Shown: positions 21,426-32,950 of the stretch, in pieces | How the letters are laid out: each line of letters begins with the position of its first letter | Position numbering within the stretch: position 1 is the first letter of the stretch | Assembly (NCBI GenBank): GCA_037576215.1 | Contig: JBANDB010000002.1 | Location: 5,890,001-5,954,000 of the forward strand | Source: Armillaria gallica | Taxonomy: Eukaryota; Basidiomycota; Agaricomycetes; Agaricales; Physalacriaceae | Direction of reading: 5' to 3' | Length of the DNA: 64,000 nucleotides | Position numbers and translations under genes: made by a program | The notes under the pieces: generated by a model | Seen by the model: the letters and a program-made list of their open reading frames with translations, nothing else | What the model was told of the DNA's origin: nothing | Databases searched by the model: none

Positions 21426-21582
21426 AAATAATGTCCTGAGTAAAATGTTCCTGCAAAAGTTTCCGTGAATCTTCTTCCTTCGACCTGCAGTAGGTGCATC
21501 CATAAAACTCCCATATTTCGGGCCGTGATCGAGATCGCTCGGAGCGCGAATTTTGGCGGGGGTTGCCGGTACCCACTATCTA

Positions 21583-22922
21583 CGGATAAAGATTTTGCTC
21601 TTTTTGGGCCTCAAATATGCACAAACCTTCCCGACTCTCCACGGCTGACCGGTCCGAACGCAGAAATCAGCAAGGACCGTGGGAATTAAAGGCACTTGCT
21701 TCCACCATGTCCACCACTTGTTGTATCGCTGTCACCTCTCAGCAAAGAAAATTCGTATTCACACGTCGTTTCCGCATATCCGATTCAGGATTCCTTGTAG
21801 GCTCGCTTTGGAACGGCGACGCGGTGGTAGGGCGTCATCTACATACCTGTTCACCTTGCTGACGCTCTTTTTGAACTTTAGTATCATGGTTTCCAGTGGG
21901 TGAACGTTGGATATGCTGTCGGTTTTGACATTCTCTCTGTGAGAACACGCTCTTATCGCAGCTAAGACTTTGCCATATTTTTGGGTCACTGATATGCTAG
22001 TCAGGGAAGAAAAAAGGGTGGTTATATGTGTGTGGAAGAGACCAGAATTTGTCAAGAAGGATAACTCCCCACGCATCATGAAACTATGCTCTTGGGACAC
22101 CTGGGATATTGAAGTATGTGCGCCAGTCGTCTTCACACTCAGATGTTTTGCCCTAGTAACGATTACATTCTGGGCTCGGTGTGGACTGTTCCGCGTGGTA
22201 GTCCATGAGAGGGCGAGGGCACTGCATTGCGCGTAAAGGATGGAAAATGAGGTGCGTTGCCGATGATTTTCTTTTGAGAAGTTATTCACTTCATCACGAA
22301 GTCGCCAGGCTGTATAAGACATGTCGAATATGGATAATACGTCTCATTATACGTTCTTCTCCCGGTATCGAACTTCGGGTCGTCAAGTGAATCACGAAAT
22401 TATCCTGCTAAAACTTGAAGGACCAGATATGCCCGTCGCCTACCCTCCATGTGAACGATCCCGCCGGCATCACCTACCATCCCTCCCCTGTGATCATGTG
22501 TCTCAGAAGGATGCTATGGCGTGAGTGTGGGCATTAAACCAACACTATTCCAGCTAACCCTCTTTGAAGGCTTCGGCATCTGTCTCCTCCCTGTTGGTAT
22601 TACTCGGCGAGACACCCTCAATATGCCATAGGATCGACCGATTATACTGCAACCCAACGGCAAATATTACAGGCCGAGGACAGCGTTGTCGGAAAAGCAA
22701 GATCAGCTGACCCACACCGTGCGTCTGTTTCTCTATCGCGAAATCGTATTGCTGATAAAAGGACTCAGATGACTTTTTTCACAATAATAACTCGCGGTTC
22801 GCGGCGGTAAGTGGGGCTCTATCGCTTGAATAGGGGCCTCAGCAGATGCAGTGGTTTTCAAATACCCGCTGCTCCCGCAATGATATAAGCTTGCCGTTTT
22901 TTTCCCATCTGCTCCATTAACA
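21583..22922. other. Intergenic stretch with one unexplained 187-codon frame
   Basis: The longest open frame is minus 21759-22322 (MSYTAWRLRDEV...). Its C-terminal part is basic and helical (ILKFKKSVSKVNRYVDDALP). I do not recognise it and cannot show that it is a gene. The 3' part (22700-22922) is probably the promoter of the lactonase-like gene. Confidence 0.35.
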
Positions 22923-24196
22923 ATGTCTTCCACGATCCCGCCATCGACCTCGACGGTCACCGTCCGCGCTATCAACGCTGGCAAAATCACCTTCCTGCCT
23001 GCCTCTCTGTTCTTCGAGCCCGTCTTGCCAGGCTACGAAGGATTATCGGGACCAGTATACACGTTCCTTATCGAACATCCGACGAAGGGAAACATTATGT
23101 TTGATTTAGGGATGAGGAAGGACCAGGAGAAGTACGCGCCTATGGTGCAGGGATTCTTCGACCGGTTCAAGGAGCTGGGCGGCTATGATATGGGCGCCGA
23201 CGAAGGGGGAACAGTCAGCGAGCAGTTGGTGAAGGGAGGAGTGGAATTGAGCAGTGTGAATGCCGTCATCTGGAGGTGAGGTCTCTTCCCTGGTCCCATC
23301 TGTGCCCTTGCTAATGGAAATCGTGTGTGTAGTCATACCCATTTCGACCACATCGGTATGCCTACGCTTCCCTTCTTCAGTTATATCAGGAAAATTTGAT
23401 AATTCTTTTTGTACAGGCGATATATCAACATTCCCACCCTCTACGGAGCTTGTGGTTGGACCTGGGACGGACCTTCGGACATATCCTGAACACGAGGACG
23501 CGCACCTCATCGAAAGCGATACTGCGTTAGTTTATTTTTTTGTGATTCTCATATCTATACCAAATCTCACGACTGTTAGTGGACGTAAGGTGACCGAACT
23601 TTCGTTCTCCAACGCGACACTGCACATTGCGGATCTTCCAGCTCTGGACTTCTTTGGTGATGGAAGCTTCTACGTACTCGATACTCCCGGTGTAAACGCT
23701 ATACTCCATTTCACCCTCGGATCGTACTGATGGTCCGCCCTAGCATCAGCCAGGTCATATATCCGGCCTCGCACGCGTAACGCCTACAACATTCGTTCTG
23801 CTTGGAGGTGACTGTTGCCACCATGTCGGAGACATCCGTCCTACACCACTCCACCGTTCTCTTTACCCCTGCCCTGCATCACTCCTTCAGAGCGCGACAA
23901 GCTCCCTCTGCAAATCCCACTTCGCTGAAATCGCGTCGGAGCCCCTATTGAAGATCCCTCCTCCACCTACACCCTCAGTGTACAAGGATTATGAAGCGAC
24001 GATGCAGTCACTAGGGCGTTTGGCGCGGCTTGATGCAGACCCGGATGTGTTGATGATCATTGCACATGATGGGACTGCGCCTGGTGTGGTGGAGGAATTC
24101 CCGCGGACTGTGAATGGGTGGAAGGAGAAGGGTTGGAAGGATCAGTTGATGTGGAGATTCTTGGAGAAGGATGGCGGGGGTTGGAGGTTTGGCTGA
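22923..24196 (+). CDS. Metallo-beta-lactamase-fold hydrolase, lactonase-like
   Basis: Five exons, 22923-23275, 23333-23355, 23417-23525, 23580-23691 and 23744-24196, sum to 1,050 bases (349 residues) with consistent phases and GT-AG introns of 52-61 bases. The N-terminus has VRAINAGKITFLPASLFFEP. The zinc motif HTHFDHIGD is encoded by the 23-base second exon. YVLDTPGHQPGHISGLARV, FVLLGGDCCHHVGD and a late AHDG supply the remaining metal ligands expected for the fold. The pattern resembles fungal N-acyl-homoserine-lactonase-like proteins, which open lactone rings; the substrate here is unknown. No signal peptide is visible, so it is probably cytosolic. All metal-site residues appear intact, so the gene looks functional. 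Confidence 0.85.
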
Positions 24197-24442
24197 CGTA
24201 CGCGTACTGGCGCATTTCGAATTTGTCCTACGAGCGGGCCGGTATGCCGTGGAAGACGGAAACAGAGATTCTCACTTTGCCCACACCCATGTCAGACATC
24301 CCCAGGACCAATGCAGTCGAAGAGCAGATACTCAGTCCAGCGATTTCTAGTGCTATTGATTACGAAAGTGCCAGCTCAAGAACGTTTTTCATTCACCGAT
24401 GATCAAAAAAAAGAATATAAGTCCCGTAACAGCATGTATCCC

Positions 24443-24946
24443 CTAGCACGCGGTGCTGTTCATGTACCAATCATATCCTGGGTTAGAATCTCCCCACACC
24501 CACGTCTCTGGCCATTGCTCCTCGATGATCGTCGCGATTTGATCTGAAGTCAGACTTGTTGCGGTGATAGCAGTGACGGCTGTGTAGGTCCCGTCGCCGT
24601 TCGAGCTCATGGATGGACCGTACGCGAGCTACATGCAAAGCGTCAGCGGTGCATCTACGGTGCAGGGCTGGACTCACAGAGATATAGGTGACGCTCGTTC
24701 CTTCGGGATACGTCGATTCTCCAAAACGGTACAAGAACCCTACAAAGCAAGGTTTCAGTTAGTCGTAGCATGCTCTGTCGACTTGGAGGACGAACCATAG
24801 GTTAACTGGTTGGCAACTCCAGCGGCGTAGCTCGAGTCCTTAGGAGTGACAACGATGGTACATTTTGGACCGGCATCGCGAGCTGCTAAGGGAGAAGAGG
24901 CGACGGCAGTAGCAGCCAAAAGTGTGGTAAATGCACGGAAGAACAT
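24443..24946 (-). CDS. Small secreted protein, 132 residues
   Basis: Exons 24946-24796, 24739-24678 and 24628-24443 sum to 399 bases, with introns of 56 and 49 bases. The start MFFRAFTTLLAATAVASS is a clear signal peptide with a probable cleavage near SSPLAAR. The mature part has two cysteines, one in KCTIVVTPK and one at the last residue (YMNSTAC). The middle is GFLYRFGESTYPEGTSVTYI, and the late helix is TSDQIATIIEEQWPETW. No catalytic motif is seen. It lies tail to tail with the lactonase-like gene. Secreted proteins of this size in agarics include effectors and fruit-body proteins, but no function can be assigned. Confidence 0.7.
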
Positions 24947-25559
24947 GGTGTAGCTGATAATTGCGATGTGTTGAGCTGGTGAATGTATACGAGTGCTACA
25001 ATTGTCGACAAACAAAATCGACAAACCTTGTTTCGGCGGAATGCAATTTCTGGAGGAAATCTAACACCGGATTGAACGAACAAATAAATGAATGACTCTT
25101 GTTTTAAGTACCTGGGGTCCCGCGGGGCCCATGCGTACAATCTTGTGACTACGTTGCTAGAGGAGGTAAACTACGGTATGGGGTATGTCTGCGTGAGTGT
25201 TCGTCGTTCTCATGACGTGTGGAGTGGTGTCTACTGCGCTAAGTACGGGTGGGCTGTATCTACGTGGTATGGTAATGGCGATTCAGTGTCTAATCTTTTC
25301 CGGGGGAGAATCGGTCATGCCATGGATGACCTGTTTGGGCTCTGAGTTTGAGAAGGGAGGGACGCGCGGTGTTGAGGGATTGGGGTTCGCTGGTGTCCGT
25401 TCGGACTTTGTGAGAACAACACTTTCAGGGAGGCTGTTGGTTTGGTTTGTGTGGAGGTTCAATCGATCACTTTCCTCCGCAGGGGAGGTGGGAGGAACAT
25501 CTGCGAACGGTTCCTCCCCCTTGCATGCCCAAGAGAGGCACCATTGTCCTGCCTGGGAT

Positions 25560-26640
25560 CGTGCATCTTGAGCTACTTTCTACGGGGGAGGGCGGTCTTC
25601 ATTTCTTGAAGTATTCGGGAAGTCGTCCCGTAGCGTTGACGAGGCTGATAGCTGCATGTATGTGCCTAGAAGAGTTAGCGATGAGGTGGCAGAACTGAAG
25701 GTTGGTAATTTTCGTCCGCTTGCGTAGCTTTTGGCGTTCGTCGGTGTATCTGCTTCGCGCGAGGAAGTGTGCGACTGTTTCAGGCACGTTGCAGTACTTC
25801 CCCCTTTGGGGCGCTTTGTGCATCCACGCAGCCGCCCCGAATCCCGATATTTGCTTTGAAGCTAGATCCGTCTGAGTACATGTATCGACCCCCCCTATGG
25901 AGTTTCGCTACATCCTGCTCCGCTGACTTCTTAGAGTCCGCCATCGCAAATACGAGGGTCACCATTGAACGTGCCGTGTTGACTTTGCTGGCTGAGATGG
26001 TCTCCCATTCTTCATGCAGGTCCTTGAACGCTGGCATTAGGTGGTGGATTGGTGATCTGTGGCATCGCGGATCCCGTTCACATCCTGTAACCACTTTCTG
26101 GAGGGTGGGAGCATGGGAGCGTGCACAGTCGGGCTGCAACTTTGTAAGCTGCCAGGTTCATGCAGAGATGTGTTGGGAGGACGTTGACATGGTAGTCTAG
26201 GGCATCTGTAAATGTCGACCTAAGACCTCCAGCCATAACCTTGCATGCCAGGCGCTGTGGATTGCTCATCTTCCGAGCCACTCCTACTGCTCCTTGACGT
26301 CTCCCTTCTCCTTCCCGCACCGGGTTATGCCATAACGGCAGTGCGTATTCCATCCTCGGAACCACCAGGCCTATGAAGAGTCGACGAACGAACTTGTGAG
26401 GCATCCCCGTTGTCGTGTTCGCTACTCTCGTTAGGGCCGCTGCGGCCTTCACACCTTTTCCCACTGCGTACTCGACGTGCTCTTTGAACGTGAGCCTCTT
26501 GTCAATGTATACCCCTAGATATTTGGTGCTGTCCTTTGGATTGATGGTCTTCCCGGCGACTGTGAGTGGTAGGCGTTGGTCCTCAAGAGAGTCAGAACGC
26601 TCAAAGCTCACCTGCGGTCAGCGTCATCTGGTATGTCTTG
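25560..26640 (-). pseudogene. 3' fragment of a Tad-like LINE (RT end and RNase H)
   Basis: Pieces in three frames line up on the minus strand. The first is the end of the reverse transcriptase region (STKYLGVYIDKRLTFKEHVE, RLFIGLVVPRMEYALPLWHN, NPQRLACKVMAGGLRSTFTD, HVNVLPTHLCMNLAAYKVAA). The second is an RNase H core with its first catalytic Asp in YMYSDGSSFKANIGI. The third is a tail with PETVAHFLARSRYTDERQKL. This order is characteristic of RNase H-bearing LINEs of basidiomycetes. The 5' side stops near 26640 and frameshifts separate the parts, so it is a dead, 5'-truncated copy. Poly-A and target duplications were not found. Confidence 0.8.
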
Positions 26641-26925
26641 GAGCGATAGTAGATTGGGAACGAATGAGCATCTTAAGGTCAACCTCTAGACATGAAGCTG
26701 AACATCAGAGAGCGGGGAACCGACATCGTTCAAATGGCCTATAGTGCAACTAGCCAAAAAAGAAAAGGTGATACACTTAATAGTGAGAACCTCGTTGTGA
26801 CAAAAAACCAAGTAATTATATCAAAGAGTAGCGTGTATAGAAAGCACGCAGAATCAAACCAACAATGTACGATACAACCAAATAGATTGGTCCTCCGTGA
26901 TTAACGAGAAAAGGATATGCTGCTT

Positions 26926-27872
26926 TCAGTCCTGGTACCAGATACGCGCACCCCTACTTTTTCCATAAACACCCGGCGTCTGGTACACCGAGCTACCAAG
27001 AGCAACGATAAGATCAACGTACGCGGTGTCTTTTGTGATGTAGCTGGACCTCAGAACACGCACAAGCGAGTCCGTAAAAACTCCAATGTGCCCACCGTCT
27101 TTCCCTTCTACCTTCTTCTCGTTTGCAAACTGGTAGTCCTCACACGCCGTCAGAATGACGTGAGAGTCCATATCCGGAGACCAGTTATTCGATAAAATGG
27201 AGCGATAGCCAGGATAATCCTTCAGATTCTTCTCTCCAGCTATGAGCATATCTTGAACCGTTGCGTGTGTCGTTTGAGGAGAAGTGCGAGATCCCGGCTC
27301 TGGTAAACCTATGGATCCACCGTGGCAACAGTCAAGAATGACGGTGATTCGGGAACGTTTGTATTCAGCAATTAGGGATAGGATGGCGTTCAGTTCACGG
27401 TCACTAATGTCAGGAATAGCTTCGTCGTTGACAATGATGTCGCGATCTATGGGGCACAACGTCTCTATGTCTTCATATACAGCAACGTCATCTGGGGACG
27501 AATAGGAAGAACCATGTCCGGCGAAGTAGATGATGATGATGTCGCCGTCTTTGATCTCGGCGTTGGTAGCGAGAGTGTATAATGTTGGCGCGCGACGGGT
27601 TCATTGGATCTTCAGGGGAAGTATGCTCCTCTGATCCGAGGAGAAGCTGGATGTGGTCCTTTGGCATACCGAGGTCCTCTGTCAAGTATTTCTCCATCAA
27701 TCGTGCGTCCGATACGCAACCACGCAGCGGATAGGAGCCATACAAGTCAATTCCGATGACAACAGCAAAGAATCGAGAAGAATCGACAAGGTGCGAGGGC
27801 TGAAACACCACGGATCAGTGTCAAGGCCGGTCATCAAACATACGAACTTACGCCTGGGGGTAAGGGATACAT
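26926..27872 (-). pseudogene. Caspase-like (metacaspase-family) gene with a frameshift
   Basis: Exon 1 (27872-27852) codes MYPLPPG. A 52-base intron leads to PSHLVDSSRFFAVVIGIDLY in phase. The p20 core continues with GCVSDARLMEKYLTEDLGMP. At about 27583 the frame shifts by one base (after SRAN), then resumes with LATNAEIKDGDIIIIYFAGHGSS, holding the catalytic His. DISDRELNAILSLIAEYKRS leads to ITVILDCCHGGS, holding the catalytic Cys. The p10-like part has SHVILTACEDYQFANEK and HIGVFTDSLVRVL. In agarics this is a large family of short caspase-domain proteins. Both catalytic residues are intact, so the frameshift is either a recent lesion or a sequence error. It is unlike the decayed gene at 3.9-5.2 kb, which has lost its His. 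Confidence 0.85.
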
Positions 27873-28027
27873 TTTGAAGACCACGTTGGTGGAGATTGTT
27901 AAGCCGATCAGCGACTAACCACCGGCGCAACGTCATCCCGGAACACCGGGTGTGGGATAGATAGATTCATAATCGGCGGTCACACAAATTTGAAGTGAAG
28001 AAAAATTACTTCTCTCTATTTTATCTA

Positions 28028-29767
28028 TCATCCCGACACACATGGACCTATCTCGAAAGAAAAGCCTCTTTCAATGCAACCCTTGAGTTCGGCGAGTATT
28101 TTCTGCCGAAAGCTATCCGCTTTTAAATATCTGCCGCACATCTTGAGTGTTAGTAAACGTTCAACGCCATGTGTCCGTTCCCCACTACTCCAACGTGACT
28201 TGACCATGCGGATGAGGTTTTGTGATGAAAACTTGGGGGTACCCGAAATATAGAGGGTGTGCAAGCGCGGCAACACCAGAGCTTTGGAAGAAGAATGATC
28301 CAATGTGAGCTCTTGTATGATTTCTGCAGTGACGAGACCATGATTCGTGCGTATTAATCGAACATCTTCGAGGGTGGGTGTGGAACAGAAGAGCTGCAAT
28401 ATGTCTTCCGATAATACCCGGCAATGGTGTAAATGAAAGACGGTGATTGCAGAGTGAGAACGCAGAAGGAGATGACATATCGAGGTGAAAACCGCCGCTG
28501 TCTCTTCATTGCCCTTTTCAGCACATGAGACCTTCAGAACCGACAGTGAGGGAAGCGTTAGTCTATCGGCGACCTGCTGAAAAACTGAATGTTCCTCTTC
28601 CTCATCGATGTTCCATGATGAGAGTTCTAGTGATCTGAGCTGTGGGCACACGAGGGGGAATACGGCATCTCAGAATTCATCCTGCGAAGCATTGCCTAAT
28701 CGCAAGACGCACTCTTCCACCTGTTCGAGACTCCTTAGGACGGCCAGATGATTATGGGCTCGAGGTCCGATATGTCTGGACGGATATTCAGGACAAAATG
28801 CGTGGTCGCTTCGATACTCCTTCACGAGATGCCAAGGAAGTTCGAAGCTCGCCTGCGTATCGGTGACATCTATGACCTGTAGCGATTGCAATTTGGGAAC
28901 GAATGAAAAAATATCCAACACTCCATAGTTAGCAAGCTTTGTCCCATCCGTACAAATAATGACCAAACTTTCCAACGACGATGACGACAGCTGAAGCCTG
29001 GTGAAGTCCGAGAGTAGCACCGACGGGAGATAGAGGTGAAGCTCCCGAATGGAGCTGGCAGAAGAGAAAAGGATGGCTGTGAGCTGTGGAGGGATTTCGA
29101 CTCCACGTCAATGTCACAAATGGAAACGGACAATGGATACTTTATCGCGCGGTGTAATTGTAGTCCGAGTCGTCGAACGTAGGTAAGGTCGTCGAAAGCC
29201 GAGTCCGTGATAGATATATTCACAAAGGACCATAGCCTTGGAGATGTCAGGGCCACATCTCTCCACCTCTTTGACACGGCCGTAATCGACCACAGAGAAC
29301 TCTGTAGGATTGAAAGCCCAATGGTTGTCGTTGGATCTTGACTGTGTGTGATGAACAGGAAAATCGATGGTATCGAGGAACACACGATGAAGGATTTCGG
29401 ATGGGGGGCGTCGAACGGGATCCAAGATCTTCCGTCTTTCGCGGATCGCTTCGGAGATCCGCGCACGCTGCCGGCGTAGCGTACCCATTTTATGAGACAA
29501 TGCCTTCATTTGGGCTTCAAGATCGTGAAAAAGTATCTGAAGATCTGATTCCTCCAATTCGAAGCTCTGCAGCTGAGAATCATATGAGGATATCATCGCC
29601 AATAGCGCGCTTTCTTCGCCGGGTGAAGGCACGTCATTTGAATGTGAAAGACGCGCCCAATCGGGGTTATCACAGAGTTTTGTAGGCATGTTGAATGAAT
29701 AAGAGGGCAAATGATGATTTGGGCACGCGCATTCTTTGCAAGGTACCCAGTCCGACAATTTGGACAT
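28028..29767 (-). pseudogene. F-box/LRR-type protein gene, disrupted (copy A)
   Basis: Start MSKLSDWVPCKECACPNHHL. A coiled coil (LQSFELEESDLQILFHDLEA...) precedes an F-box-like segment ILDPVRRPPSEILHRVFLDT, then SLWSITAVSKRWRDVALTSP, then leucine-rich stretches (LELPWHLV-like, CPQLRSLELSSWNIDEEE, TPTLEDVRLIRTNHGLVTAE). F-box proteins recruit substrates to SCF ubiquitin ligases. The frame changes near 29295 and again near 29100, and a TGA interrupts at 28670-28672, where sequence otherwise continues (ASQDEF-stop-DAVFPLVCPQL). It is closely related to copy B (30553-32950), so the two are a tandem pair on the same strand. Confidence 0.8.
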
Positions 29768-29799
29768 TTTTGGCGACTATGAAAAAAATGCTCGTCGTA

Positions 29800-30540
29800 T
29801 TTGAGGATACTGGTATAAAGAGAAATAAATACCTTCAAAATGAGACACTAGTTGCGCCTTCGTCCGGGGCAAGTTCAGCGCGCAATGCTCGGCACCAGTT
29901 CTGGACGTGATGATCGTTGGACGAGAGGTGAAACGGTCGCCGGCGGCCCGAGCATCAACACTCAATGTCCCGATTAAGGATGCCATTTAGGGCGGGCCGT
30001 TGAACGCGACAAGACAGAAGGCACAATACTTATACGGAAACGCAAGAACATCAAGTCACGGGAACACGGGAACGGAAGCGCCAAAAGTCACCATAGAGTC
30101 CGCAACACAGACGCATAGCAACTCGAACACATATGAACAACGCATACTAACAGGATAGGGAAGAAAAGGATCAGTGAACCAGATGAGACGAAAGGGAAGA
30201 TCTTGGTGATCCACTGAGCCTAACACTGTACCGATAATTAGACCTTTATCGGAGCCATTCATATCCATTATTGGCTTGGAGTGTAGCCCTCGTTCTGCGA
30301 CTAACACTATCTATCATGCATCCTCCTAGCAAGCCAGTCTCAATGCCTAGCACGAGACTCTGCTACAGAGCAACGCCAAGACGGTATCTCATGCGGTCAT
30401 ATCGGATTTCTTCGTCGCAGATGATCTGGACGACTTGAAAGTTGAGGAGCAACTTTGAACTAGCTACATTGATTATTGAACTCGATAGCTGTATGGCACA
30501 AGAAAATTATCTGCCTGTATACAATGGTATATATAGTCGT
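29800..30540. other. Spacer between the two F-box copies
   Basis: No recognisable gene. Short minus-strand frames at 29777-29986 and 30056-30307 lack motifs. It probably includes the copy A promoter. Confidence 0.5.
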
Positions 30541-31918
30541 AGCTCCTCCACCTCAATCACAAAAGACTGCGAAAGACATTCCTTCTTTAATACGTCCATC
30601 AAGAAGCGAGAACACCGAGTGGTGGAAGTTATCTGGGGATCTGAAAGAGCCGCTCAGTTCCAAGACCTGTAAACGCTCCGCTGAGCGGAATGAGGCATCC
30701 GCATCAGTGCTCCAACGAGATTGAATGAAACGTCCGACGAGTTTAGGCTGGAGTTTACCACACACGCCCGAGAGTGTGAGCGAACGCAATCGCGGTACGA
30801 TGGGGTCTTCGGAAGCCGTGGAATCTACAATGAGCTTTTGTATGACCTCCGTAGTGACAAGTCCAGGGGTTGTGCGCGTGATCCGGATGTCTTCAAGGGT
30901 GGGCGTAGAATGAAGGAGTTGTGACAAGTCTTTGGTCAGAACGTCGCCGTGGTCGAAATGAAGGACGGTGACTGGGGAGCCGGAACGCTGAATAAGGCTG
31001 CATATGGAAGTGAATACCGCGTCCTTTTCTTTTTCGTCATCGTTTTGAACGCATGCAACCTTCAGAACAGAAAGTGCCGGTAGTTTAAGATTGCTGGTGA
31101 GAGCTAGGAGGGTCGAAATCTCATCGCCTTCCTCGTAGGCAATGATCCATGTTGTCAGGTCCAGCGATCGTAATTGTGGGCATTCTAAGACAATGCCGTC
31201 CATCCCATCATCCTTTTCGCAACAACCACCCAGTTGCAAAACACACTCTTCTACCTGCGGGATCGTTTTATAAAGGTGCAACGGACGATGGTCAGGGAAG
31301 CCGTTCTCCCAGACATCAGGGAAGTGATTACTCCTGTACTTCTTCAGCAGATGCCAAGGAAGATCAAGACACTTTTGCGGCTCTTTAATACCTATGACTT
31401 CGAGCGATTGAAGTTTCGGAACAGACGAAAACAGACGAATTTGGTTATATCTCGTTATGTCCTTTTCTGTGCAAAGAACAACAAGGACCTCTAGCGATGG
31501 CAAGGACAATCGAAACGAAGGAAGTTTTGAGAGAAGCACTGCAGCTGGAAGGTAAAGATGGAACTCTCGAATGCGGGCAGCACTTGAGAAGAGTATAGGT
31601 GTCATCTGCGAAGGAAACTCATATACACTCGAAGCAGGCTTGTAGATCGAAACTGACAAGGCTGTTCTTTAAAGCGCTGTAGCTGAGCGCAGAGACGCCG
31701 ATATGTATAGCTTCTGAAATTGGACTCGGCGATCGAAATGTTGACCAATGACCAAAGCTTTGGGAAAGATTCAACGACACTTCTCCACTTGACCGACACA
31801 GCAGCGATGGTCCACAAATCGGTTTTCGGATCAGGAAAATCCCAACTACTTGAATACGGAGGTGATTCGGTTGTTAACAGCATTCGGCGGACGGGAAATT
31901 CGATGGCATGAAGGAGTC

Positions 31919-32542
31919 TGTTATGGATATCGGGTATCCGCCGATTCGGTCCATGAGTCAACACATGCCTGTACTCGGGCATCTCGGTCTTAATGGTGAC
32001 TCGCTCATATCTTCTTTTACTTTCTCTATTTTTCTTACAGATGCTAGAATACATTAGAACATTGTAGAACAATAATGACTCGAACTATCCCTAGTATATA
32101 ATACCGTGCTTACCATTGTATCAAATAATTAATCAATCTACCACTTTCAGGACACCTTCATTGCGTGAACCCTCAGTTACGCCTAGCGCTTGCTGAACAA
32201 CTTCTTGGATACGCCTAGCGCTTTCCAGCACTAACCCGAAGACTACGCTCAGCGCTTGTCTTCACCTCTGCCCCGTAATAGCTTCGCGCTTACAGGGTTT
32301 CTGTATCGGCTTTCCCCTTGGTAATAGCTCCGCGCTTACCAGCTACTTCCCTACAGTAATTGCTTCGCGCTTACTGTCTTCCTTTATCTCGCAAACTGGA
32401 CCACTCAGGTCTCCTCACGAACCCTTGCCGGAATCCAATCTATTCCCTAACGACGTACATCATTTCTAATTAATCTTGCCTCGCTTCGATCATCACTCCT
32501 CGCCTCGTGCTCGCATATCCGGATTTCGGCAGAATCCTAACA
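31919..32542. mobile_element. Solo LTR, 624 bp, target duplication GAGTC
   Basis: Starts TGTTATGG, ends CCTAACA, and GAGTC flanks both sides (31914-31918 and 32543-32547). It sits inside the F-box-like segment of copy B, and excising it with one GAGTC restores the frame. There is no internal region. Its middle (32172-32378) holds six tandem hairpins with a shared loop. Orientation is unclear because both ends are TGTTA/TAACA. Confidence 0.85.
32172..32378. repeat. Six tandem hairpins with conserved loop and changing stems
   Basis: Repeated loops TACGCYYAGCGCTT (three copies) and AATWGCTYCGCGCTT (three copies) are each flanked by short complementary arms that differ from copy to copy: TCAG/CTGA, TGGA/TCCA, GAAGAC/GTCTTC, CCC-GT/AC-GGG, TGGT/ACCA and ACAGT/ACTGT. 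Spacing is about 30-45 bases. The arms vary while pairing is kept. Confidence 0.7.
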
Positions 32543-32950
32543 GAGTCTGTGGCACAGAATCTCCGCTAGGAAACGCCGAAGTGGGCTGAAGACGATTTGT
32601 CTTTCTCTGACGGCCTGTGAGATGCGCGCACGCTCCTGGCGCAGCATCTCTACCCTGTACGAAACCTCGTCCATCTGACTCTGCAAATCAAGCAAAAAGG
32701 CTCAAAGACCCGACTCCTCCAACTCAAGCCCCCTCAGCGGCTCATTGTAGGATGCTATATTCGCTAAAAGCGCGGCCTCTTCACCAGGCAATGGCGGATC
32801 GTTCGAACGCAAAAGGCGCTCGAATGCAGGGTCTTGGGAAGCAGGCGTTTGGGGAGCGAAACCATAGGAAGGTAAACGATGATTACTGCAGGCACACTCC
32901 GAGTTTGAGCAAGATGACCAGTTTGAGATTTTTTCTGGCTTCTGTGTCTA

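Larger units (their letters stand above)
7664..21575 (-). mobile_element. Large DNA transposon with 7-bp TSD, carrying a conserved orphan gene; contains a gypsy insertion
   Basis: The ends are TGGGTACCGGCAACGCCCG at 7664 and the inverted TGGGTACCGGCAACCCCCG ending at 21575. They are bordered by the direct repeat CTATCTA (7657-7663 and 21576-21582; possibly 8 bp with a mismatch). Subtracting the gypsy insertion and its 5-bp duplication leaves about 4.9 kb with one large gene on the minus strand. A run of ACTAGT-core repeats (about 7810-8880) occupies the left subterminal region, and a 20-bp inverted pair lies at the right (21313-21425). TIRs, a 7-8 bp duplication, subterminal repeats and a single long gene fit a cut-and-paste element of the hAT/KDZ type. 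The superfamily is an inference. Confidence 0.7.
30553..32950 (-). pseudogene. F-box/LRR-type protein gene, disrupted by a solo LTR (copy B)
   Basis: The N-terminal part lies at about 32950-32550: SNSECACSNHRLPSYGF, LLRSNDPPLPGEEAALLANI, a coiled coil, then SPLRRFLAEILCHR. A solo LTR (31919-32542) with GAGTC duplications follows. Removing it continues the frame as LLHAIEFPVRRML, then DLWTIAAVSVKWRSVVESFP, then after a frameshift near 31640 a 340-residue LRR region (VPKLQSLEVIG, CPQLRSLDLTTW, TPTLEDIRITRTTPGLVTTE) ending at 30553. An in-frame TGA also occurs in the N-terminal part (EESGL-stop). The motif order and spacing match copy A, 2.5 kb away. Confidence 0.8.

Noticed and set aside
21759..22322. 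187-codon minus frame as a gene
   Set aside because: No motif, no intron signals tying it to neighbours, and no homology that I can state; kept only as an unexplained frame.
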